Source of the DNA: Xanthomonas sp.
Lineage (GTDB): Bacteria; Pseudomonadota; Gammaproteobacteria; Xanthomonadales; Xanthomonadaceae
NCBI RefSeq assembly: GCF_017163755.1
Contig: NZ_JAFIWC010000009.1
Coordinates: forward strand, 62,001 to 126,000
Length of the DNA stretch: 64,000 nt
Reading direction: 5' to 3'
Shown piece after piece: positions 44,356 through 52,298 of this stretch. Within the stretch, counting starts at the first letter, position 1. Each line of letters starts with the position of its first letter. The notes beneath the pieces were generated by a model. That model did no database searches, was not told the DNA's origin, and saw only the letters and a list, made by a program, of their open reading frames with translations. The position numbers and the translations under genes are program-made.

Positions 44356-45686
44356 GCCAGACGGCGGAAAAGACCTGGTTCGGCCAGCCGCGCGGGCTGA
44401 CCATCCTGTTCCTGACCAACATGTGGGAGCTGTTCTCCTACTACGGCATGCGCACGCTGCTGGTCTACTACATGACCAAGGAGCTGCTGTTCGCCCAGGA
44501 AAAATCTTCCTTCATCTACGGCACCTACACCGCGATGGCGTACTTCACCCCGATCCTGGGCGGGGCGCTCGCCGACCGCTGGCTGGGCAAGCGCAACGCG
44601 GTGATCATCGGCGGCAGCGTGATGGCGCTGGGCCATTTCCTGATGACGTTCGAGCCGCTGTTCTACGTCGCGCTGGCGACCATCGCGCTGGGCAACGGCC
44701 TGTTCCTGCCCAGCCTGCCCAGCCAGATCAACGACCTGTACCGTGCCGACGACCCGCGCCGCGGCCGGGCCTACAACGTCTACTACGTCGGCCTGAACAT
44801 CGGCGGTTTCATGGCGCCGCTGGTCTGCGGCACCCTGGGCGAGGTCTACGGCTGGCACTACGGCTTCGGCGCCGCCGGCATCGGCATGTTCGTCGGCCTG
44901 ATCATCTACGTGCTGGGCCGCGGCTATCTCCCGCCGGACAGCCGCACGCGGGTGCGCACCGCCGCCGCGGCGGACGAACGCGGCGGCAATGGCGCGCGGC
45001 TGTGGCTGCTGCTGCTGTGCGTGGGCCTGGCGGCGACGATCTTCCGCGGTGCCTACGAGCAGATCGGCAACACGCTGCCGCTGTGGATCGACAGCGGCGT
45101 GGATCGGAGCTGGGGCGACGCGGTCATTCCGATGACCTGGTTCCAGGCGCTCAATCCGCTGCTGGTGATCAGCATGACGCCGCTGCTGCTGTTGCACTGG
45201 CGGCGGCGCGCCGATGCCGGCCGCGACATGTCGCCGGCGCGCAAGATGGCGATCGGCGCGGTCATCGTCGCGCTGGCCTACCTGCTGCTGGCGGCGCTGG
45301 ATGGGTCGGCCGGCGGCGGGCGCGTCGGCTGGCCATGGCTGCTCGCGTTCTTCGCGATCCTCACCCTGGGCGAGCTGTACATCCTGCCGACCGGGCTGGG
45401 ACTGTTCGCGCGCCTGGCGCCGCCGCGGCTGGGCGCGACCACGGTGGCGGCGTGGTTCCTGGCGATCTTCACCGGCAGCCTGCTGGCCGGCGCGGTGGGC
45501 GCCCTGTGGTCGTGGATCGGCCACGCCGGATTCTTCGTGCTGCTGGCGGGACTGGCGCTGCTCGCCGCCTGCGCGCTGTGGATGCTGGACCGGCCGATCC
45601 GCGCCATGGAACGGGAGCGCCGCCCTGCGTCCGTCGAACCGCCGCCCGCCGCGGCGCACGCGCCGGCGGAGAACCCCCATCGTTGA
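44352..45686 (+). CDS. POT-family peptide transporter (MFS)
   Basis: A 444-residue protein with about twelve hydrophobic helices. The family signature is near the N-terminus: TNMWELFSYYGMRTLLVYYM, the ExxER-like region where Glu and Arg couple protons, and GGALADRWLGKRN after helix 2. The gene overlaps the epimerase stop by four bases. POT proteins bring di- and tripeptides into the cytosol with protons. Here it would import the peptides released by the periplasmic peptidases, feeding the epimerase and D-aminoacylase encoded beside it. The C-terminal tail is Pro/Ala-rich. Confidence 0.88.
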   Translation: MSQTAEKTWFGQPRGLTILFLTNMWELFSYYGMRTLLVYYMTKELLFAQEKSSFIYGTYTAMAYFTPILGGALADRWLGKRNAVIIGGSVMALGHFLMTFEPLFYVALATIALGNGLFLPSLPSQINDLYRADDPRRGRAYNVYYVGLNIGGFMAPLVCGTLGEVYGWHYGFGAAGIGMFVGLIIYVLGRGYLPPDSRTRVRTAAAADERGGNGARLWLLLLCVGLAATIFRGAYEQIGNTLPLWIDSGVDRSWGDAVIPMTWFQALNPLLVISMTPLLLLHWRRRADAGRDMSPARKMAIGAVIVALAYLLLAALDGSAGGGRVGWPWLLAFFAILTLGELYILPTGLGLFARLAPPRLGATTVAAWFLAIFTGSLLAGAVGALWSWIGHAGFFVLLAGLALLAACALWMLDRPIRAMERERRPASVEPPPAAAHAPAENPHR

Positions 45687-45749
45687 AGCCGCCGTTGCAC
45701 CTTCCGGCGGCGCCTGCCCGTCATCGCGGTATCCACCAGGAGCAAACCG

Positions 45750-47456
45750 ATGTACCGATTGCGACCTTCCGTTCTGATGCTGATGCTGGCCGGCTGCGCG
45801 TCGATGCCCGCCGCCATGGCCGCCGGCGAATCGTACGACGTGCTGATACGCAACGGCGTGGTCTACGACGGCAGCGGCGCCGCCGGCCGGCGCGTGGACG
45901 TGGCGGTGCGCGCGGACCGCATCGCCGCGCTGCTGCCGGCGGGGAGCGCGGCGGTGGCCACGCGCACCGTCGATGCCCGCGGCCATGCGGTGGCGCCGGG
46001 CTTCATCAACATGCTGAGCTGGGCGCCGGAAGCGCTGATCGTCGATGGCCGCGGCGTGAGCGACACCAAGCAGGGCGTGACCCTGGAGGTATTCGGCGAA
46101 GGCTGGTCGATGGGCCCGTACACCCCGGCGATGAAGGCCGATGCGCTGAAGCAGCAGGGCGACATCCGCTACCCGATCGAATGGACCACGCTGGGCGAGT
46201 ACCTGGACTACCTGCAACGGCGCGGCATCACGCCGAACGTGGCCTCGTTCGTCGGCGCCACCACGGTGCGCATCCACGAACTGGGCGAAGGCGACGTCGA
46301 GCCGGACGCCGCGCAGCTTGCGCGCATGCAGGCGCTGGTGCGCCAGGCGATGGCCGAAGGCGCGCTGGGCGTGGGCGGCTCGCTGATCTATCCGCCGGCC
46401 GCGTTCGCCGACACCGGCGAGCTGGTCGCGCTCGCGCAGGCCGCGGCCGAATCCGGCGGCGGCTATGTCGCGCACATGCGCAGCGAGGCGGACCGGTTCC
46501 TGGAAGCGCTGGACGAGACCATCGCCATCGCCCGCGCCACCGGACAGCGCGCCGAGGTCTACCACCTCAAGGCGGCGGGCGAGAAGAACTGGCCGAAGAT
46601 GGCCCAGGCGATCGCCAGGATCGACCAGGCGCGCAAGCAAGGCCTGGCGGTCAGCGCCAACATGTACGCCTACACCGCCGGCGCCACCGGCCTGACCGCG
46701 GGCCTGCCGCCCTGGGTGCAGGCCGGCGGCCACGACGCGATGGTCGCCCGGCTCAAGGATCCGGCCACCCGCGCGCGGGTGATCGCCGAGATGAAGGACC
46801 CCAACGTGGACTGGGAGAACATCCGCCTGCTCACCGGTTCCGACGAGCGCGTGCTGTTCATCGAGTTCAAGAACGAAAAGCTCAAGCCGTTGCTCGGAAA
46901 GACCCTGGCCGAAGTGGCCAGGGCGCGCGGCAAGTCCGCCGAGGAGACCGTGCTCGACCTGATCGTGGAGGACGATTCGCGCGTGGTCGCCGCGTATTTC
47001 CTGATGAGCGAGGAGAACGTCGAGCTGGGCCTGAAGCAGCCGTGGACCAGCCTGGGTTCGGACGCCGAATCGTCGGCGCCGGAGGGCGTGTTCCTCGAAT
47101 CCAGCACGCATCCGCGCGCCTACGGCAACGTCGCCCGGTTCCTGGGCCACTACGTGCGCGAGCGCAAGCTGATGCCGCTGGAAGAGGGCATCCACCGGCT
47201 GACCGGCTTGCCGGCGGCGAACTGGAAACTGCGCGACCGCGGATGCCTGAAGCCGGGCTGCTACGCCGACATCGTGGTGTTCGACCCGGCCACGATCGCC
47301 GACCACGCCACCTACAAGGCGCCGCAGCAGTACGCGACCGGCGTCAGCGACGTGTTCGTCAATGGCGTGCAGGTGCTGCGCCAGGGCGAGCACACCGGCG
47401 CCAAGCCGGGGCGGGTGGTGCGCGGGCCGGGATGGCGCGAACCCAAGCGGGAATGA
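45750..47456 (+). CDS. N-acyl-D-amino-acid deacylase (D-aminoacylase) family amidohydrolase
   Basis: A 568-residue protein. A leader with lipobox-like LAGC (about residue 16) places it outside the cytosol. The amidohydrolase start is YDVLIRNGVVYDGSG, and later motifs include VAHMRSE, EVYHLKAAG, LTGSDERV and GCYADIVVFDP. The usual HxH of the family (GFIDxHxH) is replaced by GFINMLSWA, and the usual Cys/Lys metal position reads VFGEGWSMGP with Glu. The two later His residues and the Asp remain, so one metal site should persist, as in D-aminoacylase. The role would be to free D-amino acids from acyl or peptide linkage. It is the last gene of the first operon. Confidence 0.83.
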   Translation: MYRLRPSVLMLMLAGCASMPAAMAAGESYDVLIRNGVVYDGSGAAGRRVDVAVRADRIAALLPAGSAAVATRTVDARGHAVAPGFINMLSWAPEALIVDGRGVSDTKQGVTLEVFGEGWSMGPYTPAMKADALKQQGDIRYPIEWTTLGEYLDYLQRRGITPNVASFVGATTVRIHELGEGDVEPDAAQLARMQALVRQAMAEGALGVGGSLIYPPAAFADTGELVALAQAAAESGGGYVAHMRSEADRFLEALDETIAIARATGQRAEVYHLKAAGEKNWPKMAQAIARIDQARKQGLAVSANMYAYTAGATGLTAGLPPWVQAGGHDAMVARLKDPATRARVIAEMKDPNVDWENIRLLTGSDERVLFIEFKNEKLKPLLGKTLAEVARARGKSAEETVLDLIVEDDSRVVAAYFLMSEENVELGLKQPWTSLGSDAESSAPEGVFLESSTHPRAYGNVARFLGHYVRERKLMPLEEGIHRLTGLPAANWKLRDRGCLKPGCYADIVVFDPATIADHATYKAPQQYATGVSDVFVNGVQVLRQGEHTGAKPGRVVRGPGWREPKRE

Positions 47457-47514
47457 GCGCGGCGCCGGCGCGTCGTGCGCCGGCGCCCGCGCGCGCAATG
47501 GTTTTCCAAGCGTA

Positions 47515-47552
47515 TTGACAATTCTCTGATTAGGACCATTATCCCTGATCAG
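47515..47552 (+). promoter_or_regulatory. Promoter with overlapping operator, copy 2
   Basis: TTGACA (47515-47520), 16 bases, then CATTAT (47537-47542). The dyad CTGATTAGG-N9-CCTGATCAG (47526-47552) overlaps the -10. This is a near-exact repeat of copy 1 at 41154 and lies 75 bases before the TonB-receptor ATG. It implies shared control of both operons. Confidence 0.7.
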
Positions 47553-47626
47553 AGCATGCCGCTCGCCGCGAGCGCCCCACCGCCGGGCACCCCGCCGCGA
47601 ACCGATCGCCCTTCCGGGAGAGCAAG

Positions 47627-49972
47627 ATGAACGCGCTTCAGTCCACCCGCTCGTGGTATCGCTCGCCGTTGTCCCTCGCCATCGCCGGCACCCTGGCGTG
47701 GACGGCCGCGGTCCCGGCCCTGGCGCAGGCGAGTTCCGAGGCCGCCGGGCCGCCGGTCTCCGCCGAGCGCATGGCCACGCTCGACAGGATCGAGGTCACC
47801 GCCAACAAGCGCGTGGAGAACATCCGCGACGTCGCCGCCTCGATCAGCGTCATCGGCGAGCGCCAGCTGGAGAACCTCGGGGTCAATTCGCTGGCCGACT
47901 ACGCCGGCCTGATTCCAGGAATGCAGGTGCAGGACAGCGGCAGTCCCGGGCAGACCTCGGTGTCGTTGCGCGGCATCTCCGCGCTGTCCTCCGGCGCCAC
48001 GGTGGCGACCTACATCGACGAGGTGCCGGTGGGCTCCAGCGGCATCTACCAGGGCGCCAACACCTTGATGCTGGACGTGCTGCCCTACGACATCACCCGG
48101 GTCGAGGTGCTGCGCGGGCCGCAGGGCACGCTCTACGGTGCCGGCGCGATCGGCGGATTGCTCAAGTACGTCACGCGCGCGCCCGAGGTGAGCGGCGAGG
48201 AGTTCCGTGTCGGTTTCGGCCTGCGCTCGGTGGCCGGCGGCGGACAGGGCTGGAACACGCGTTTCGGGGCGAGCGTGCCGCTGAAGGAGGATCGCCTGGG
48301 ACTGCGCATGAGCTTTGCGCGCAACGCGCTGCCCGGATACACCGACAACGCCACCGACGGCCGCAAGGACATCAACGACAGCGAACAGATGGGCGCGCGC
48401 GCGGCGCTGTTCTGGGACGGCGACGCGTTCGACGCGAACCTGTCGGTGCTGCACCAGCGCATCGATGCCGACGGACGCGGCGGGACCGCGCTGGACCCGG
48501 ACACGCTCGAGCCGCTGTTCGGCGACCACGTGGACCGGACCTGGCAACCGCAGCCGTTCTCCAAGGAACTGACCCTGACCTCGCTGAGCCTGGAATGGGA
48601 CCTGGGCTGGGCGGACCTGGTGTCGGCCACCGGCTGGTCGCAGACCGACACCATGACCCAGACCGATTCGACCATCCAGTTCGGCGAGGTGGCCAATCTG
48701 CTGCTGGGCCTGCCGGAGGCGGGCAGTTCCTTCGTGCGCTACACGTTCGACCTGGACAAGGTGACCCAGGAACTGCGGCTGAGCTCCAAGAGCGGCGGCA
48801 CGTTCGAGTGGCTGCTGGGCGCGTTCTACACCAAGGAGGACGCGTTGCAGCGCCAGCTCGCCTCGCTCAGCCAGCTCGACGGTTCGCCGCTGCCGGCGCC
48901 TTACGACGCGATGTACTCGACGCTGACCTTGCTCGGCATGCCGAGCACCTACAAGGAGTTCGCGGTGTTCGCCAACGGCTCGTGGCGCATCGGCGATCGT
49001 TTCAAGATCGATGCCGGCGTGCGCCAGGCGCGCAACGAACAATGGTTCAGCCAGAACGTGAGCGAGGGCATCCTGGTCCCGCTCGGCGATACGCCCGGCG
49101 AATCCGAGGAGGACGTGTTCACCTGGAGCCTGAGCCCGCAGTTCAAGCTGGGCGAGGAATCCATGCTCTATGCGCGCGTGGCGACCGGCTATCAACCGGG
49201 CGGGCCGAACGTGGCGCTTCCGGGCATACCGCCCAAGGTGGATTCCTCGATGCTGACCAGCTACGAACTCGGGCTGAAGTCCCAGTTCGCCGACCGGCGC
49301 GTGCAACTGGACCTGGCCGCGTTCCGCATCGAGTGGGACGACATCCAGGTGAGCTCGTCCTTCAACGGCATCGGCGGCCTGGTCAACGGCGGCGAGGCGA
49401 CCAGCGAAGGCGCCGAACTGTCCACCCAGTTCCTGGCCACCGACCACTGGACCGTCGGCTTCAATGTCGCCTACACCAAGGCCCGCATCAAGAACGACTT
49501 CGAGCCCACGGTGATCCCGCAGGACGGCTTCGACATCGTGCTCAATACCGGCCTGGCCGGCGACCGCATGCCGTACGCGCCGCGGCTGGCGTGGGCGCTG
49601 AACACCGAATACGCCTTCGCCACCGGTGGCGGCTTCACCGGCCAGGTGGGCGCTTCGCTGCGCGGCGTGGGCTCGCAGCTCAACGACACCACCGAGCGCC
49701 AGCGGGTGACCGCGCCGGGCGACCCGTCGACCGTGCTGGACGAGGTGGTGACGCCGCCGCTGCGGCTGGACAGTTACCGTACCGTGGACGTGTACGCGGG
49801 CATCGGCAGGAACAACTGGGAACTGCGCGTCTATGCCAACAACCTCACCAACGAAGACGCCTGGTCGTCGTTGACGCCGGTGGACAGCGAGGTGAGCGGC
49901 ACGCCGGTGCAGGTGGCGGCGGTGCCGATCCGGCCGCGCACCGTGGGCATCGAGATCGACTACCGGTTCTAG
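47627..49972 (+). CDS. TonB-dependent outer-membrane receptor of the peptide/D-amino-acid regulon
   Basis: A 781-residue protein. A long signal peptide ends near PALAQA, and the TonB-box region reads LDRIEVTANKRVENI. The plug domain (about 65-180) contains SVSLRGISALSSG and VEVLRGPQGTLYGAGAIGGL. The beta-barrel ends VGIEIDYRF with a C-terminal Phe, as needed for barrel assembly. It belongs to the large group of receptors without known siderophore role that xanthomonads use for carbohydrates and peptides. A good ribosome site (GGGAG) precedes the ATG. The shared operator with the peptidase operon suggests that it imports peptide or muropeptide fragments across the outer membrane. Confidence 0.88.
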   Translation: MNALQSTRSWYRSPLSLAIAGTLAWTAAVPALAQASSEAAGPPVSAERMATLDRIEVTANKRVENIRDVAASISVIGERQLENLGVNSLADYAGLIPGMQVQDSGSPGQTSVSLRGISALSSGATVATYIDEVPVGSSGIYQGANTLMLDVLPYDITRVEVLRGPQGTLYGAGAIGGLLKYVTRAPEVSGEEFRVGFGLRSVAGGGQGWNTRFGASVPLKEDRLGLRMSFARNALPGYTDNATDGRKDINDSEQMGARAALFWDGDAFDANLSVLHQRIDADGRGGTALDPDTLEPLFGDHVDRTWQPQPFSKELTLTSLSLEWDLGWADLVSATGWSQTDTMTQTDSTIQFGEVANLLLGLPEAGSSFVRYTFDLDKVTQELRLSSKSGGTFEWLLGAFYTKEDALQRQLASLSQLDGSPLPAPYDAMYSTLTLLGMPSTYKEFAVFANGSWRIGDRFKIDAGVRQARNEQWFSQNVSEGILVPLGDTPGESEEDVFTWSLSPQFKLGEESMLYARVATGYQPGGPNVALPGIPPKVDSSMLTSYELGLKSQFADRRVQLDLAAFRIEWDDIQVSSSFNGIGGLVNGGEATSEGAELSTQFLATDHWTVGFNVAYTKARIKNDFEPTVIPQDGFDIVLNTGLAGDRMPYAPRLAWALNTEYAFATGGGFTGQVGASLRGVGSQLNDTTERQRVTAPGDPSTVLDEVVTPPLRLDSYRTVDVYAGIGRNNWELRVYANNLTNEDAWSSLTPVDSEVSGTPVQVAAVPIRPRTVGIEIDYRF

Positions 49973-50062
49973 CCGCGGTGCCGCGCGCACGGACGGTTCG
50001 CTTCGCATCCGCCGCGCCGCCCTGGCGCGGCGCCTCCATGATCTTCCAGTGACCGACACCGT

Positions 50063-51106
50063 ATGCCACAGACCCGCTTGTCCGCTCCACCGGCATTGCA
50101 GGCGTTGCCCGCGCCGCACCTGCTGTTCCTGGGCGACATCGCCGAGCCCGGCTACGCCAAGACCGCCTTCGGATTGCGCGACTGGGCGCCGGAGCGCTGC
50201 ATCGGCGAGTTCGCCTGCGCCGGCGCGGGCGTCACCACCGGGCTGCCGCCGATGGTGCCGGCCGAGGCCGCGGCGCGGGGCGCGCGCTCGATGGTGATCG
50301 GCGTGGCCAATCCCGGCGGGGTCGTCCCGGAGGCGTGGGTGGCGCCGCTGCTGCAGGCGATGGAAGCCGGCCTGGACATCGTCAGCGGCATGCACGTGCG
50401 GATGGGCGAGATCGGGCGCCTGCGCGACGCGGCGGCCGCGCTGGGATGCCGGCTCATCGACGTGCGCCAGCCGCCGCCGGGGATCGGCGTGGCCAGCGGC
50501 CGGCCGCGCAGCGGCAAGCGGCTGCTGACGGTGGGCACCGACTGCGCATTGGGCAAGAAATACACCGCGCTGGCGCTGGCCAGGGCGTTCGCGCAGCGCG
50601 GCGCCGATGCGGATTTCCGCGCCACCGGCCAGACCGGGATCATGATCGCCGGCAGCGGCATCCCGATGGACGCGGTGGTGTCGGACTTCGCCGCCGGCGC
50701 GGCCGAACTGCTGTCGCCCGACGCCGCCGACGACCACTGGGACGTGATCGAAGGGCAGGGTTCGCTGTTCCATCCGGCCTATGCCGGCGTCTCGCTGGCG
50801 CTGCTGCACGGCAGCCAGCCGGACGTGGTGGTGGTCTGCCACCAGCCCGGGCGCGAGCGCGTGCTGGGCCATCCCGGGTTCGCGCTGCCCAGCATCGAGG
50901 AGACCATCGCGCTGGCGTTGCAGCTGGGGCGGCGCACCAATCCGTCCATCCGCTGCGCCGGGGTGAGCCTCAACACATCGCACCTGGACGAGGCCGCCGC
51001 GCACGCGCTGTGCGCGGCGGAGAGCCGGCGGCTGGGCTGCGCGGTCGCCGATCCGATGCGCGGCGGTGCGGCGTTCGACCGTTTGGTGGAGGATTGCCTG
51101 GCATGA
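50063..51106 (+). CDS. dgcN: DUF1611 protein, D-glutamate N-acetyltransferase DgcN type
   Basis: A 347-residue protein. An N-terminal Rossmann-like domain (about 15-140) is followed by a P-loop domain with TVGTDCALGKKYTALALARA near residue 157, and DVIEGQGSLFHPAYAG, which marks DUF1611. NCBI-type annotation calls this family DgcN: it acetylates D-Glu so that the DgcA racemase can convert it to N-acetyl-L-Glu. With the DgcA-like enzyme under the same operator, this pathway is likely here. It follows the receptor by 90 bases and overlaps the next tiny frame (ATGA). Cytosolic. The acceptor amino acid is inferred. Confidence 0.8.
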   Translation: MPQTRLSAPPALQALPAPHLLFLGDIAEPGYAKTAFGLRDWAPERCIGEFACAGAGVTTGLPPMVPAEAAARGARSMVIGVANPGGVVPEAWVAPLLQAMEAGLDIVSGMHVRMGEIGRLRDAAAALGCRLIDVRQPPPGIGVASGRPRSGKRLLTVGTDCALGKKYTALALARAFAQRGADADFRATGQTGIMIAGSGIPMDAVVSDFAAGAAELLSPDAADDHWDVIEGQGSLFHPAYAGVSLALLHGSQPDVVVVCHQPGRERVLGHPGFALPSIEETIALALQLGRRTNPSIRCAGVSLNTSHLDEAAAHALCAAESRRLGCAVADPMRGGAAFDRLVEDCLA

Positions 51107-51165
51107 CACCGACCGCCCACCGCATCGCCCTGGCCCGCGCCGACGCGCGAGGGTACGCGCCGTGA
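51103..51165 (+). other. Twenty-codon frame coupling dgcN to the transporter gene
   Basis: A short frame whose ATG overlaps the dgcN stop (ATGA) and whose TGA overlaps the transporter GTG (GTGA at 51162-51165). It begins MTPTAHRIAL and ends GYAP. Precise overlap at both ends suggests translational coupling, either as a leader-like peptide or as what is left of a deleted gene. Its sequence matches nothing I know. Confidence 0.4.
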
Positions 51166-52277
51166 CCGCCGCGCCCAGCTGGTTCCAGCGCTACCTGCTG
51201 CCGGGCTTCGTGTTCCAGGCGGCGGTGATCGCCGGCGGCTACGCCACCGGGCGCGAACTGGTGGAGTTCTTCCTGCCGGCCGGGCCATGGGGCGGCCTGC
51301 TGGGCATGGCGGTCAGCATGCTGGTGTGGAGCGCGGTGCTGATGCTCAGTTTCGAACTGGCGCGGGTCACGCGGGCGTACGACTACCGGTCCTTCTTCAA
51401 GGTGTTGCTGGGCCGCGCCTGGTTCCTGTTCGAGATCGGCTACGTCGCGCTGATGATCGTGATCCTGGCGGTGATGGGCGCGGCCGCCGGCGAGATCGCG
51501 CACAGCCTGTTCGGCCTGCCGAAGCTGGCCGGCTCGCTGGGCATGATCGCCGCCACCGGGCTGATGCTGGTCTACAGCAGCGCGGCGATCGAGACGTTCC
51601 TCACCGCCTCGGTGGGCTATCTGTACCTGGTCTATTTCGTGTTCCTGGTCTGGAGCGTGGTCGCGTTCGGCGGGCGCATCGAAGCCAACTTCGCCGCCGT
51701 GCCGCTCGCCGATGGCTGGTTCGCCGCCGGGATCACCTACGCCGGCTACAACGTCGCCACCATCCCGGCGGTGCTGTTCTGCATCCGCCACCTGCGCAGC
51801 CGCCGCGAGGCGCTCGCCGCCGGCGCGCTGGCCGGTCCGCTGGGCATGCTGCCGGGCGTGGTGTTCTACATCGCGATGATGGGCTACTACCACGAGATCG
51901 GCGCCGAGGCGCTGCCGTCGGCGTTCCTGCTCGGCAAGCTGCACGCGCCGTGGTTCGAGTGGGCGTTCCAGATCGCGGTGCTGCTGACCCTGGTGGACAC
52001 CGGCGTGGCCCTGCTGCACGCCCTCAACGAGCGCGTGGCCAAGGCCTTCGAGGAGCGGCGCCGGCCGATGCCGCAGGCGCTGCGTCCGGCGCTGGCGGTG
52101 GGCACGATGCTGCTCGCGGTGTACGCCGCCAGCGCCGTCGGCCTGGTCGAGCTGATCGCCAAGGGCTATGGCACGCTGACCTGGCTGTTCCTGGCGGTGT
52201 ACGTGCTGCCGCTGATCACCTGGGGCGTGTGGCTGCTGTGGCGCCGTCCGCGGCGCGTCGACGCCGACCTTCGCTAG
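51162..52277 (+). CDS. YkvI-like multi-spanning membrane transporter
   Basis: A 371-residue protein with about ten hydrophobic helices and no signal peptide. The N-terminal GFVFQAAVIAGGYATGRELV, with a Gly-rich unwound segment, and VYSSAAIETFL resemble the YkvI-like branch of the APC/LeuT-fold superfamily. The substrate is not known from sequence. The GTG at 51162 overlaps the stop of the 20-codon frame. Since it is in the operon with receptor, DgcN-like enzyme and D-peptidase, it is a good candidate for uptake of a free D-amino acid, perhaps D-Glu. Confidence 0.75.
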   Translation: MTAAPSWFQRYLLPGFVFQAAVIAGGYATGRELVEFFLPAGPWGGLLGMAVSMLVWSAVLMLSFELARVTRAYDYRSFFKVLLGRAWFLFEIGYVALMIVILAVMGAAAGEIAHSLFGLPKLAGSLGMIAATGLMLVYSSAAIETFLTASVGYLYLVYFVFLVWSVVAFGGRIEANFAAVPLADGWFAAGITYAGYNVATIPAVLFCIRHLRSRREALAAGALAGPLGMLPGVVFYIAMMGYYHEIGAEALPSAFLLGKLHAPWFEWAFQIAVLLTLVDTGVALLHALNERVAKAFEERRRPMPQALRPALAVGTMLLAVYAASAVGLVELIAKGYGTLTWLFLAVYVLPLITWGVWLLWRRPRRVDADLR

Positions 52278-52298
52278 CCAACCTTTGGGGAATCCACG

